Assembly (NCBI GenBank): GCA_900545805.1
Contig: URAL01000019.1
Location: 1-31,464, forward strand
Length of the DNA stretch: 31,464 nucleotides
Reading direction: 5' to 3'
DNA from: an uncultured Eubacteriales bacterium
GTDB lineage: Bacteria > Bacillota > Clostridia > Oscillospirales > Oscillospiraceae
Shown here piece by piece: positions 7,261 through 15,522 of the stretch (within the stretch, counting starts at the first letter, position 1; the number at the start of each line of letters is the position of its first letter). The notes beneath the pieces are model-generated. The model was not told the origin of the DNA. It saw only the letters and a list, made by a program, of their open reading frames with translations, and ran no database searches. The translations under genes were made by a program, and so were the position numbers.

Positions 7261-7372
7261 AAGATTTAGCAGTAATTTCATGCCTTCGGCACGAATATAG
7301 CGGCCCGTTGAGGTAATGATAAGTAGCGGGTCAAGAAACCGTACCCAATACAGAAAAGGAGATGTAAAAACT

Positions 7373-7573
7373 ATGACTAACAATTCCAGCAATCATCTTG
7401 TTGTTCCCGCTGCACGCGAGGCAATGGAGAAGTTTAAGATGGAAGCTGCCAACGAGGTCGGCGTAAACCTGAAGAACGGCTATAACGGCGACATCACTGC
7501 TCGTCAGGCCGGCTCCGTCGGCGGCCAGATGGTCAAGAAGATGATCCAGGCATACGAGAACGGCCTGAAGTAA
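7373..7573 (+). CDS. Alpha/beta-type small acid-soluble spore protein
   Basis: The 66-residue protein begins MTNNSSNHLVVPAAREAME and contains the SASP signature EVGVNLKNGYNGDITARQAG with the following SVGGQMVKKMI. These proteins coat and protect DNA in the dormant spore and are cleaved by the protease GPR at germination; the NEVGV segment is where GPR cuts in homologues. ATG 7373 follows AAGGAG (7356-7361) with an 11-base gap; a longer frame from 7316 lacks a ribosome site and conservation. It is a single-gene unit with its own terminator. Its presence is strong evidence that the host sporulates. Confidence 0.95.
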   Translation: MTNNSSNHLVVPAAREAMEKFKMEAANEVGVNLKNGYNGDITARQAGSVGGQMVKKMIQAYENGLK

Positions 7574-7592
7574 TCTTTGTCAAGAGAGAAAG

Positions 7593-7625
7593 AAAACGAT
7601 GCCTGTTTTTCGGGCATCGTTTTTC
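7593..7625. terminator. Bidirectional terminator between the SASP gene and obg
   Basis: Stem AAAACGATGCC (7593-7603) with GGCATCGTTTT (7613-7623) and a 9-base loop has T-runs on both strands. It serves the SASP gene on plus and obg on minus. Confidence 0.85.
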
Positions 7626-7653
7626 GTTTCTACAATATATTTAATACAGGATA

Positions 7654-8937
7654 TTAATCACGATATTCAAACTCAAGATTGTATATGCTGACGGTGTCGC
7701 CGTCGCGAATGCCCATCTCCTCCATACGCTTATAAACGCCGTTATCGCGAAGAACGCGGTCAAAGTACATAACGCTCTCGTTGTCCGAGAAGTTGACGGA
7801 GGACATAAGCCTTTGAAGCCAGCCACCCTCAACGACCCAAATATCGTCATATTTCTCAATGGTGAGCTCCTCGGACGTATCGATGACGGGCTCGGGCGGA
7901 ACATAGTCGGCCTCAAAGTGAATGACCGGCGGCAGCTCGCTCAGCCTTTCGGCCGCCATTTTAACGAGCTCGTGCGTTCCCTGATGCGTTGCGGCACTCA
8001 TCTCGAAAAACTCGTAGCCGAGAGCCTCGACATGAGCCTTGAGCCGCTCGATATTCTCACGGTCGCCGCCGCACAGGTCGCATTTGTTCGCCGCGACTAT
8101 CTGCTTTCGCTCTGATAGCTCGACGGAATACTCTCTGAGCTCGGCGTTAATGGCGTCGAAATCCTCGACCGGGTCGCGCCCCTCGGAGCCGGAAACGTCA
8201 ACGAGATGTATAAGCAATCGACAGCGATCGATATGCCGCAGAAAATCGTGGCCGAGACCCGCACCCTCTGACGCGCCCTCGATTATGCCGGGGATGTCGG
8301 CCATGACGAAGGAGCGACCCTCATCGACGTATACGACGCCGAGATTGGGGAACAGCGTCGTGAAATGGTAGTTTGCGATCTTCGGATGCGCCTTGCTAAC
8401 GACCGACAGCAGGGTGGACTTGCCCACGTTTGGAAAACCGACCAGGCCGACGTCGGCCAAAAGCTTGAGCTCGAGCGTGATATCGTGAGCCTCGCCAGGA
8501 AGACCGGGCTTTGCAAAACGCGGGACCTGCCTTGTGGGCGTGGCAAAATGCTTGTTGCCCCAGCCGCCCTTGCCGCCGCGTGCGGCGATGAAGGGCTTGC
8601 CGTCGGACATGTCGTGCATTATGCCGCCGGTCTCGGTGTCGCGCACGAGCGTGCCGCGGGGAACGCGGATATAAAGGCTCTCGCCGTCCTTGCCCGAGCA
8701 GCGCTTGCCCTGACCGTCCGCGCCCGTTCCGGCGACGTATTTACGTTTGTATCTGAAGTCCATCAGCGTGGACATATTGTCATCGACAACGAAAACGATA
8801 TCTCCGCCCTTGCCGCCGTCGCCGCCGTCGGGACCGCCTGCCGCGACGTATTTCTCGCGGTGGAACGCGACGGCTCCGTTGCCGCCGTTTCCGGCCTTTA
8901 TCGTTATCCGTGCCTTGTCAACAAAAGAGGCAGCCAT
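7654..8937 (-). CDS. obgE: Obg-family GTPase (ribosome assembly, CgtA)
   Basis: This 427-residue protein has all three Obg domains. The Gly-rich Obg fold covers about 1-158 (GNGGNGAVAFHREKYVAAGG). The GTPase domain has G1 GFPNVGKST at 167-175, G3 DIPG at 214-217, G4 NKCD at 284-287 and G5 SAA near 314. A C-terminal OCT domain covers about 345-427. Obg acts in late 50S assembly and stress signalling. ATG 8937 follows GTGAGGTG at about 6 bases. It is third in the conserved rplU-rpmA-obg order, separated from rpmA by an unusual 164-base structured gap. Confidence 0.97.
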   Translation of the reverse strand: MAASFVDKARITIKAGNGGNGAVAFHREKYVAAGGPDGGDGGKGGDIVFVVDDNMSTLMDFRYKRKYVAGTGADGQGKRCSGKDGESLYIRVPRGTLVRDTETGGIMHDMSDGKPFIAARGGKGGWGNKHFATPTRQVPRFAKPGLPGEAHDITLELKLLADVGLVGFPNVGKSTLLSVVSKAHPKIANYHFTTLFPNLGVVYVDEGRSFVMADIPGIIEGASEGAGLGHDFLRHIDRCRLLIHLVDVSGSEGRDPVEDFDAINAELREYSVELSERKQIVAANKCDLCGGDRENIERLKAHVEALGYEFFEMSAATHQGTHELVKMAAERLSELPPVIHFEADYVPPEPVIDTSEELTIEKYDDIWVVEGGWLQRLMSSVNFSDNESVMYFDRVLRDNGVYKRMEEMGIRDGDTVSIYNLEFEYRD

Positions 8938-8972
8938 ATTTCACCTCACTATAATATTTGTTTTTACCTTGG

Positions 8973-9053
8973 TTCTGTCATGCAGGCAATTCAAGAGCAT
9001 TTCCGGCTCAAAAGAACCGTCAAAATCCGCAGAGCTGTCTGCATGACAGAACC
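8973..9053. repeat. Long-loop 15-bp inverted repeat between rpmA and obg
   Basis: GGTTCTGTCATGCAG (8973-8987) and CTGCATGACAGAACC (9039-9053) are exact inverted copies around 51 bases that include a small GAGC/GCTC hairpin. In the rpmA-obg transcript this would form a large stem-loop about 35 bases before the obg ATG. It has no T-run, so it is not a simple terminator. Possible roles are a processing or stability element, a protein-binding leader, or a tiny mobile remnant. I cannot identify it. Confidence 0.7.
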
Positions 9054-9062
9054 CTATAATAA

Positions 9063-9089
9063 ATGCCGGACGAAAGCTTCGTCCGGCAT
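9063..9089 (-). terminator. Hairpin after rpmA (weak terminator or processing site)
   Basis: A perfect 12-bp stem ATGCCGGACGAA (9063-9074) and TTCGTCCGGCAT (9078-9089) has a 3-base loop. On the minus strand it is followed only by TTATTATAGGG, a poor T-tract, so partial termination or RNA stabilisation after rpmA is more likely than a full stop. Confidence 0.5.
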
Positions 9090-9101
9090 CGTCATGTTAA
9101 T

Positions 9102-9365
9102 TTACTGAGCGATCTCTTCGTAAACAGAAACCTGCTTGCGATCCTTATCCTTGCGCTCGAACCTTACCTTGCCGTCTACGAGAGCGAACAGGGTGTCGTC
9201 CTTACCCTTACCAACGTTGGTGCCGGGATGGATCTTAGTTCCGCGCTGTCTGACGAGGATATTTCCGGCCAGGACGAACTGACCGTCTGCTCTTTTGACA
9301 CCAAGACGCTTAGACTCACTGTCGCGGCCGTTCTTGGTAGAACCCATACCTTTTTTATGTGCCAT
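9102..9365 (-). CDS. rpmA: 50S ribosomal protein L27
   Basis: The 87-residue protein starts MAHKKGMGSTKNGRDSESKR and has the usual VLAGNILVRQRGTK core, so it is full length for L27, whose N-terminus reaches towards the peptidyl-transferase centre. Most Firmicutes carry a short N-terminal extension ending in a FFA-type site that the protease Prp removes. Here no such extension exists: the codon before ATG is TTA, and GGAGGTG sits correctly before the ATG. The prp gene usually found between rplU and rpmA is also absent, the gap being only 38 bases. The two absences are consistent with each other. Confidence 0.97.
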   Translation of the reverse strand: MAHKKGMGSTKNGRDSESKRLGVKRADGQFVLAGNILVRQRGTKIHPGTNVGKGKDDTLFALVDGKVRFERKDKDRKQVSVYEEIAQ

Positions 9366-9403
9366 TAAGGTTACACCTCCATTATCAGTAGTAGCGGGGA
9401 AAA

Positions 9404-9718
9404 TTATGCGTTGATGGTTTCGATCTGAACCTTGGTATAAGGCTGTCTGTGACCCTGCGTTCTGCGATAACCCTTTTTGGGCTTCATCTTGTATACGCGG
9501 ACCTTTTTGCCCTTGCCGTTCTTGACGACATTTGCGGAAACGGTAGCGCCGTCGATAACAGGAGCGCCGAAGACGGTGCTGTCGCCGTCGATAACTGCGA
9601 GAACCTTGTCAAACTTAACGGTCTCGCCGGCCTCAACGTCAAGCTTCTCAACGAAGATAACGTCGCCCTCTGCCACGCGGTACTGCTTACCGCCGGTCAT
9701 GATGATAGCATGCTTCAT
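9404..9718 (-). CDS. rplU: 50S ribosomal protein L21
   Basis: This 104-residue protein carries TGGKQYRVAEGDVIFVEKL at its start and KPKKGYRRTQGHRQPYTKV at its end, both typical of L21, which binds 23S rRNA in the large subunit. It is first in the rplU-rpmA-obg operon. The operon is driven by a strong promoter about 90 bases upstream, with a leader that may be the conserved L21 leader. Confidence 0.97.
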   Translation of the reverse strand: MKHAIIMTGGKQYRVAEGDVIFVEKLDVEAGETVKFDKVLAVIDGDSTVFGAPVIDGATVSANVVKNGKGKKVRVYKMKPKKGYRRTQGHRQPYTKVQIETINA

Positions 9719-9801
9719 AAACTAACAATCCTTTCTTCAGGTCTCGCTCTCATGGGTGCCGGACAAAAGCCGGACTTCCGACCCATTCAATGCGGCTGAA
9801 A
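9719..9801 (-). ncRNA. Probable L21 (rplU) leader RNA
   Basis: The roughly 80-base leader between the promoter and rplU can fold with TGGGT paired to ACCCA enclosing two CCGG-containing arms (about 9754-9785). Structured leaders ahead of rplU are a known Firmicutes element thought to mediate ribosomal-protein autoregulation. I infer that class from position and folding, not from a covariance search. Confidence 0.45.
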
Positions 9802-9802
9802 T

Positions 9803-9831
9803 AGCATATCACGACAGACACCGAATGTCAA
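9803..9831 (-). promoter_or_regulatory. Sigma-A promoter of rplU-rpmA-obg
   Basis: On the minus strand TTGACA (9831-9826), 17 bases, then TATGCT (9808-9803), preceded by TGA as a partial extended -10. It is a strong promoter suited to ribosomal protein genes. Confidence 0.85.
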
Positions 9832-9883
9832 TGATTTTTTGCGAGGCGCTTTGGACGCCCGGCTTCTTAATTTCATGCGGATA

Positions 9884-9913
9884 TTGCAAAACCGGGACGA
9901 ACATGAGATAATA
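9884..9913 (+). promoter_or_regulatory. Probable promoter of cardiolipin synthase
   Basis: TTGCAA (9884-9889) and GATAAT (9908-9913) are 18 bases apart on the plus strand, about 40 bases before the start codon. Confidence 0.5.
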
Positions 9914-9951
9914 TAATAAACAGAGAAATAACGAGAAATGGGGGTATCCGA

Positions 9952-11469
9952 TTGCTGAAAAAACTGCTTTCACGAACCGCGATAACGGCAGTGCTGATTT
10001 TGGCGCAGCTTGTATGGATAGCGGCGCTCGTTCTGCGTCTGGGCGATGCGCTTCCGGCCCTGAACTATATCCTGCGCATACTCAGCCTTATCGCCATTCT
10101 GCACGTCATAAAAAACGATATGGATCCGTCGTATAAGGTCAGTTGGGTGCTGTTTATCGCACTTTTGCCTCTGTTCGGCGGCCTTATGTACGTCCTGTTC
10201 GGGAATAAGCGGCCGACAAAATTTGTGCGCGATGAGCTGAATGTTCAGCTTGAGGACACTGAGAGGTATTATGCCCTGCGCCCGTCGGTCGCCGATGATA
10301 TCGACGATGACGAGGCACGCGGTCTGTTCCGCTATCTTGAGTCCTACAGCGGATACAGGGCATGCCGCGATACGAAAACGACTTATTTTCCGGTCGGCGA
10401 GGATATGTATGCAAGCCTTCTGCCGGAGCTTGAAAAGGCGGAAAGCTTTATTTTCCTCGAATATTTCATAATAAACTCGGGGCAGATGTGGGATTCGGTG
10501 CTGGATATTCTGCGCCGCAAGGTGGAGCAGGGCGTCGATGTTCGTGTAATATACGATGATGTAGGCTGCGCGGACTATCTGCCGTCAAACTACTATCAGA
10601 CACTGCGCAGCTACGGCATCAAGGCCATGGCGTTTAACAAGTTCGTGCCCGTCGTCAGCATCGTTATGAATAACCGCGACCACCGAAAGATAACCGTCAT
10701 CGACGGGAAGGTAGGCTTTATAGGCGGCATAAATATAAGCGATGAGTATATAAATCAAAAAGAACGCTTCGGTCACTGGAAGGACACCGGCCTTATGTTC
10801 AAGGGTCCGGGAGTTGAAAACCTCACGCTTATGTTCCTTGAAATGTGGAACGCCTTTGAGGAAAAAGAGGGGACTTATCATGACTATGTGCCCGAAAAGT
10901 ATGAAGAGAGCGGCGGCGAAGACGACGGCTATATCCTCAGCTTTTCCGACAGTCCGCTCGACGATGAGAATACGAGCGAAAATGTCTATACCGATATCCT
11001 CTACAGTGCAAGCAGCTATGTTTATATAACAACGCCTTATCTCGCCGTTGACAGCAGCCTGCAAAACGCGCTGTGCCTCGCGGCAAAGCGCGGTGTTGAC
11101 GTGCGCCTTATTACCCCGGGAATACCCGATAAAAAGATGGTCTACCGTCTGACGAGATCGTACTATGCATCTCTTATCCGAGCAGGCGTGAAAATATATG
11201 AGTATACGCCCGGCTTTATACACGCAAAAAGCTATGTTTCCGACGATAAGCTAGGCGTCGTCGGAACAATAAACATGGACTATCGCAGCCTGTATCTGCA
11301 CTTTGAATGCGGAACGCTCTTTTATGACAGCCCGGCGGTAATCGACCTGAGAAATGACGACCTTGCTACGATCGAAAAATGCCGCAAAATAGAGCTTGCC
11401 GATTGCCACACGAGCTTTTTCGGCGAGCTTCTTGATCGCATACTGCGAGTCATCGCTCCATTATTATAA
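9952..11469 (+). CDS. cls: Cardiolipin synthase (phospholipase D superfamily)
   Basis: The 505-residue protein has two N-terminal helices (about 10-30 and 36-52), another hydrophobic stretch at 65-82, and two PLD catalytic motifs: H244-x-K246-x4-D251 in NRDHRKITVIDG and H424-x-K426-x4-D431 in FIHAKSYVSDD. It condenses two phosphatidylglycerols, or an equivalent donor pair, to cardiolipin at the membrane. Length and domain order match bacterial ClsA-type enzymes. The start is a non-ATG codon near 9952 with a GGGGG ribosome site about 8 bases before it. It is a single-gene unit, convergent with ackA across a shared terminator. Confidence 0.93.
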   Translation: MLKKLLSRTAITAVLILAQLVWIAALVLRLGDALPALNYILRILSLIAILHVIKNDMDPSYKVSWVLFIALLPLFGGLMYVLFGNKRPTKFVRDELNVQLEDTERYYALRPSVADDIDDDEARGLFRYLESYSGYRACRDTKTTYFPVGEDMYASLLPELEKAESFIFLEYFIINSGQMWDSVLDILRRKVEQGVDVRVIYDDVGCADYLPSNYYQTLRSYGIKAMAFNKFVPVVSIVMNNRDHRKITVIDGKVGFIGGINISDEYINQKERFGHWKDTGLMFKGPGVENLTLMFLEMWNAFEEKEGTYHDYVPEKYEESGGEDDGYILSFSDSPLDDENTSENVYTDILYSASSYVYITTPYLAVDSSLQNALCLAAKRGVDVRLITPGIPDKKMVYRLTRSYYASLIRAGVKIYEYTPGFIHAKSYVSDDKLGVVGTINMDYRSLYLHFECGTLFYDSPAVIDLRNDDLATIEKCRKIELADCHTSFFGELLDRILRVIAPLL

Positions 11470-11480
11470 CAACAGCGCAC

Positions 11481-11525
11481 AAAAAACTGCCGCCTCTGCG
11501 TTTGCAGGGACGGCAGCGTGTTTTT
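11481..11525. terminator. Bidirectional terminator between cls and ackA
   Basis: CTGCCG...CTGC (from 11488) pairs with GCAG...CGGCAG (to 11516) around a GTTT loop, with AAAAAA on the left and TTTTT on the right. It ends both convergent genes. Confidence 0.85.
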
Positions 11526-11529
11526 CGGC

Positions 11530-12726
11530 TTAGCCGACTATGTCGCGGGTATCGCGTGCAATGACGAGCTCTTCATTGGTGGGAATAACGAAGACCTTGA
11601 CCTTGGAATCGGGGGTGGAGATCATGATATCCTCGCCGCGCTTGGAGTTTGCCTCGTCGTCGATGGCGACGCCCAGATAGCCGAAGTACTCGGCGATGGC
11701 CTTGCGGGAGCTCTTGGAATTCTCGCCGACGCCTGCTGTGAATACGATGGCGTCAACACCGTTCATTGCGGCAGCATAAGAGCCTGCGACCTTTGCGACC
11801 CAGTAATGGAACATATCCAGTGCCAGCTGTGCGCGCTCATTGCCCTCGGCCGCGGCGCTATCGAGATCACGGAAGTCGGAGGAAACGCCGGAAACGCCAA
11901 GAACGCCGGATTTCTTGTTGAGTATGTTGAGCATCTCGTCAATGCTGATGCCGTACTTGTTCATGATAAACTGGATAACGCCCGCGTCCAGATCGCCGCA
12001 GCGGGTGCCCATGGGGAGACCGACCAGGGGAGTGAAGCCCATGGAGGTGTCGACGCACTTGCCGCCGTCGATAGCGGCGATGGAGCTGCCGTTGCCCATG
12101 TGACAGGAGATAATCTTGAGCTCTTCGATGGGCTTGCCCATGAGCTCTGCGCAGCGGCCGGAAACATAGCGGTGGGAGGTGCCGTGGAAGCCGTAGCGGC
12201 GGATGCCGTCATTCTTGTAATATTCATAGGGAATGGCATACATATAAGCCTTGCCGGGCATGGTCTGATGAAATGCGGTGTCAAATACTGCAACCATGGG
12301 AACGTCACCCATAACGTCGCGGCAGGCGTTGATGCCGATGATGTTTGCGGGGTTGTGCAGGGGAGCGAAGGGCGTGCACTCCTTGAGAGCTTCCATGACG
12401 GTGTCGTCGATGAGGACCGAGCAGGCGAATTTCTCGCCGCCGTGAACGACACGGTGACCGACAGCGTCAATCTCCTTCATGGAGGCGACAACGCCGTACT
12501 CGGCGCTGGTGAGCTTGTCGATAACAGCCGCTATTGCCTCAGCATGAGTGGGCATTGCGAGATCCTCGTCAAATACGGGCTTGCCGCCGACCAGTGGGCT
12601 GTGCTTGAGGTGGCCGTCGATGCCGATGCGCTCGCAAAGACCTTTAGCCATGACAGACTCTGTCTCCATGTCTATGAGCTGATACTTCAGTGAAGAGCTG
12701 CCTGCATTGATAACAAGAATTTTCAT
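11530..12726 (-). CDS. ackA: Acetate kinase
   Basis: The 398-residue ASKHA-fold kinase interconverts acetyl phosphate + ADP with acetate + ATP, the energy-conserving last step of acetate fermentation. Visible motifs are MKILVINAGSSSLKYQ (N7 and the phosphate loop), RVVHGG at 92-97, the catalytic D149 in VFDTAFH, H181 in YGFHGTSH, and FTAGVGENS near the C-terminus. Length is standard. ATG 12726 follows AAAGGA. No phosphotransacetylase gene is adjacent, so pta must lie elsewhere. It is divergent from tmcAL, whose product consumes acetate. Confidence 0.97.
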   Translation of the reverse strand: MKILVINAGSSSLKYQLIDMETESVMAKGLCERIGIDGHLKHSPLVGGKPVFDEDLAMPTHAEAIAAVIDKLTSAEYGVVASMKEIDAVGHRVVHGGEKFACSVLIDDTVMEALKECTPFAPLHNPANIIGINACRDVMGDVPMVAVFDTAFHQTMPGKAYMYAIPYEYYKNDGIRRYGFHGTSHRYVSGRCAELMGKPIEELKIISCHMGNGSSIAAIDGGKCVDTSMGFTPLVGLPMGTRCGDLDAGVIQFIMNKYGISIDEMLNILNKKSGVLGVSGVSSDFRDLDSAAAEGNERAQLALDMFHYWVAKVAGSYAAAMNGVDAIVFTAGVGENSKSSRKAIAEYFGYLGVAIDDEANSKRGEDIMISTPDSKVKVFVIPTNEELVIARDTRDIVG

Positions 12727-12790
12727 TCCGATATTCCTTTCTTATTGTAAAAATCACAAAATAATTGTATCATTAATACATACCGAGTTT

Positions 12791-12818
12791 ATTTTAATAC
12801 ATTTTGCACAAAAATCAA
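12791..12818 (-). promoter_or_regulatory. Possible promoter of ackA
   Basis: On the minus strand TTGATT (12818-12813), 16 bases, then TAAAAT (12796-12791). The spacing is short but the AT-rich context and location suit it. I see no equally good plus-strand promoter for tmcAL in this gap. Confidence 0.4.
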
Positions 12819-12843
12819 GTAATTTTTGAAGGGAATGAATGAT

Positions 12844-14046
12844 TTGAGCGTAATAGGCATAGTAGGAGAGTATAATCCCTTCCATTATGGGCATATGCAC
12901 CATATTACGGAGACGAAAAAGCTCATGGGAGAGGACTGCCCCGTGGTGTGCGCGATGTCGGGAGATTTCATTCAACGCGGCGAAGCGGCCGTGTATTCAA
13001 AATTTGCGCGTGCCGAGGCGGCGGTGCGCAGCGGCGTCGATCTCGTGCTGGAGCTTCCGCTGCCGTGGGTACTGTCCTCGGCGGAGGGCTTTGCACGCGG
13101 CGCAGTGGGTATGCTCGGCGCAACGGGCGTTGTCACGCATCTGAGCTTCGGCAGCGAGTGCGGCGAGGTCGAGGTTCTCGAAACGATAGCGGAAACACTC
13201 ATCGATCCGCTCATCGGCGCGGATATACGCGCAGAGCTTGCATCGGATGAGGGCATAGCCTTTGCCGCCGCACGGCAGAGAGCCGTGGCAAAGCGCCTGG
13301 GCGAAATGTCCTGCCAGCTCGAAACGCCGAACAATATTCTTGCCGTCGAATACATTAAAGCGATATACAATCTCGGACTCAACCTGAAGCCTGTGACTAT
13401 ACAGCGCTTCGGCTCGGGGCATGATGAGCTCTCCGGCGAGGGCTATAAGTCGGCGGCGGAGATACGCCGCATGATATCAGGCGGCAAGGATATCGCTTCA
13501 GAGCTGCCGGAGAGCGCCTGCGCCGTCTATCGGCGTGAGGAAAAGCTCGGCCGCGGCCCGGTGACCCCCGAAAGCCTGGAGAGCGCAATAATATCCCGCC
13601 TGCGCATGCTGCCGGACAAGGCTTATGCCGCACTTCCCGACACCGGGGAGGGACTGCACAACCGCATAGCCCGGGCGGCGAAGGAGGAGTGCAGCCTCGA
13701 CGCGATACTGGCCGCGGGAAAGAGCAAGCGCTATGCCCTCAGCCGCATACGCCGTATTATAATGTGCGCCGCCCTCGGCATAAGCGCACAGATGTCGGCC
13801 GAGACGCCTCCCTATGCCCGCGTTCTGGCGGCAAATTCACGCGGCTGCTCGCTGCTGCGCGATATGGGCGAAAAGTCGCGCATACCGGTAATAACAAAGC
13901 CCGCTGAGGTAAAAAGCTGCGGGGATGAGTGCCGCGGGATCTTTGAACTTGGCAGTGCCGCACACGATCTGTATGTCCTCGGCTATGCCGCACGCGGAGA
14001 ACGAAAGGGCGGCGCGGACTGGCGAACGAGCCCGAAAATAATGTAA
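12844..14046 (+). CDS. tmcAL: tRNA(Met) cytidine acetate ligase TmcAL (YlbM)
   Basis: This roughly 400-residue nucleotidyltransferase-superfamily protein has the HxGH motif in GEYNPFHYGH (residues 9-17) and the family loop MSGDFIQRGE. TmcAL activates acetate with ATP and makes N4-acetylcytidine at the wobble base of elongator tRNA-Met. The start is taken as TTG 12844 because homologues begin one or two residues before the VGI strand and AAGGGA lies 9 bases upstream; the in-frame ATG at 12835 directly touches that site, and TTG 12826 has none. Its divergence from ackA puts acetate production and acetate use side by side. An elongator-type tRNA-Met lies about 10 kb downstream. Confidence 0.9.
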   Translation: MSVIGIVGEYNPFHYGHMHHITETKKLMGEDCPVVCAMSGDFIQRGEAAVYSKFARAEAAVRSGVDLVLELPLPWVLSSAEGFARGAVGMLGATGVVTHLSFGSECGEVEVLETIAETLIDPLIGADIRAELASDEGIAFAAARQRAVAKRLGEMSCQLETPNNILAVEYIKAIYNLGLNLKPVTIQRFGSGHDELSGEGYKSAAEIRRMISGGKDIASELPESACAVYRREEKLGRGPVTPESLESAIISRLRMLPDKAYAALPDTGEGLHNRIARAAKEECSLDAILAAGKSKRYALSRIRRIIMCAALGISAQMSAETPPYARVLAANSRGCSLLRDMGEKSRIPVITKPAEVKSCGDECRGIFELGSAAHDLYVLGYAARGERKGGADWRTSPKIM

Positions 14047-14105
14047 GCTTTATTCCATATTCAAAACATTGTCAGAATTATATTAATAAAATATTCAAAA
14101 AACAG

Positions 14106-14134
14106 TTGCAATTTGCTTTTTCGTAGTTTATAAT
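14106..14134 (+). promoter_or_regulatory. Sigma-A promoter of the liv operon
   Basis: TTGCAA (14106-14111), 17 bases, TATAAT (14129-14134). The leader to the livJ ATG is about 80 bases and contains no clear riboswitch. Confidence 0.8.
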
Positions 14135-14220
14135 GCCAACTATCAACATAAAGACAAATGTTCGCCTTGCGCGGACACGGAGAAAGTTGAAAGTTGAGAT
14201 TTATTTAGGAGGAAAACCCA

Positions 14221-15396
14221 ATGAAGAAGTTTTTAGCACTTGTTCTTGCGATGCTCATGGTATTTTCGCTGTGCGCATGCGGCGACGGCGGCGACAGCAG
14301 CGGCGAGAAGGTCGTCAAGATCGGCGTCTTTGAGCCCATAACCGGTCAGAACGGCGCAGGCGGCAAGCAGGAGGTTCTCGGCATGCAGTATGCAAATGCT
14401 CAGAATCCCACCGTTGAGATCGGCGGCGAGACCTATAAGGTCGAGCTCGTCATAGCTGATAACGAGTCTACCACCGATAAGGCTGCATCCGCTGCCTCCC
14501 AGCTCGTTGCGCAGGGCGTATCTATCGTTCTCGGTACTTACGGCTCCAACGTTGCGATCGCCGGTTCCAATACCTTTAAAGAGGCCGGTATCCCCGCACT
14601 GGGCGTTACCTGTACCAACCCTCAGGTCACCGAGGGCAACAGCCACTACTTCCGTATCTGCTTCCTTGACCCGTTCCAGGGCACCGTTCACGCAAACTTT
14701 GCAAAGGAGCAGCTGAAGGCCGATACCATCTACTGCCTGGGCGAGCTCGGCAACGACTATGACCAGGGCCTCATCAACTACTGCAAGGAGGCGGCAGAGA
14801 AGCTCGGCATCAAGGTCATCACCGAGTCCTTCCCCAAGGATAACTCCGACTTCACATCTTACCTGAACAACGCCAAGAAGGCAGGCGCTCAGGCTATCTT
14901 CGCTCCCTGCTCGATCCAGTACGCACAGCTCATCGTTGAGCAGTCTGCCGCACAGGGCATCGATATTCCTCTCCTCGGCTCCGATACATGGGATAACAAC
15001 ACCATCGTCGGCGCGACCAAGGGCAAGGACGTTCAGGTCTATGTCTCCACCTTCTATCAGGAGGGTGCAAACCCCGACTTTGAAAAAGGCATCAAGGAAT
15101 GGATCAACGGCGACGCAAAGAACCTTGAGAATAACGGCGGCAACGACATGCTCGCAGCAGTTACTGTCATGGGTTACGATGCATACATGGTAGCGATCGA
15201 GGCTCTCAAGGCCGCAGGCTCCACCGATGCGGCAGCTGTAATGGCAGCTCTGCCCAATGTTACCTACACAGGCATCTCCGGCTCCATCGCATTCAACGAG
15301 ATCGGCGACGCTATCCGTGATTCCGCTGTTATCAAGAAGTCCAACAGCGAGACCGGCGAGTGGGAGTTCGTCGCAGTCCAGAAAGCTGAGGCATAA
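14221..15396 (+). CDS. livJ: Branched-chain amino acid ABC transporter, substrate-binding lipoprotein (LivJ/LivK type)
   Basis: The 391-residue protein starts with a lipoprotein signal (MKKFLALVLAMLMVFSLCAC) whose lipid-modified cysteine is C20, so it is anchored on the outer membrane face. After a Gly/Ser linker comes a type I periplasmic-binding-protein fold: KIGVFEPITGQNG opens lobe one, and IADNESTTDKAASAASQLV is the usual second segment. It captures the ligand for the LivHM channel. Family ligands are leucine, isoleucine and valine, but related systems bind other amino acids or urea, so the ligand is not certain. The ribosome site AGGAGG is near optimal and codon choice looks biased, suggesting high expression. 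Hairpins downstream may raise its level over the permeases. Confidence 0.93.
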   Translation: MKKFLALVLAMLMVFSLCACGDGGDSSGEKVVKIGVFEPITGQNGAGGKQEVLGMQYANAQNPTVEIGGETYKVELVIADNESTTDKAASAASQLVAQGVSIVLGTYGSNVAIAGSNTFKEAGIPALGVTCTNPQVTEGNSHYFRICFLDPFQGTVHANFAKEQLKADTIYCLGELGNDYDQGLINYCKEAAEKLGIKVITESFPKDNSDFTSYLNNAKKAGAQAIFAPCSIQYAQLIVEQSAAQGIDIPLLGSDTWDNNTIVGATKGKDVQVYVSTFYQEGANPDFEKGIKEWINGDAKNLENNGGNDMLAAVTVMGYDAYMVAIEALKAAGSTDAAAVMAALPNVTYTGISGSIAFNEIGDAIRDSAVIKKSNSETGEWEFVAVQKAEA

Positions 15397-15447
15397 TGCC
15401 GCAATGCTACAGGCACAGCTTAATACGAAACCTGTAAAATGACACTG

Positions 15448-15476
15448 TGGTGGGGATGCCGGCGGCATCCCCACCA
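15448..15476 (+). other. Strong hairpin after livJ
   Basis: GGTGGGGATGCC (15449-15460) and GGCATCCCCACC (15464-15475) form a perfect 12-bp stem with a GGC loop; T15448 and A15476 extend it. No T-run follows, so it is more likely an mRNA 3'-end stabiliser or partial terminator than a full terminator. Confidence 0.75.
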
Positions 15477-15522
15477 TATGCCGTTTTATTAAGCGGCACT
15501 GAATTCCTCGCAAATCAAGGCA

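Noticed and set aside
8973..9053. Miniature transposable element between rpmA and obg
   Set aside because: The termini are inverted repeats, but I see no target-site duplication and no second copy in the window; kept only as an unexplained hairpin.
12948..13422. Arg/Ala-rich frames on both strands inside tmcAL
   Set aside because: They are alternative readings of GC-rich tmcAL codons without motifs or ribosome sites.
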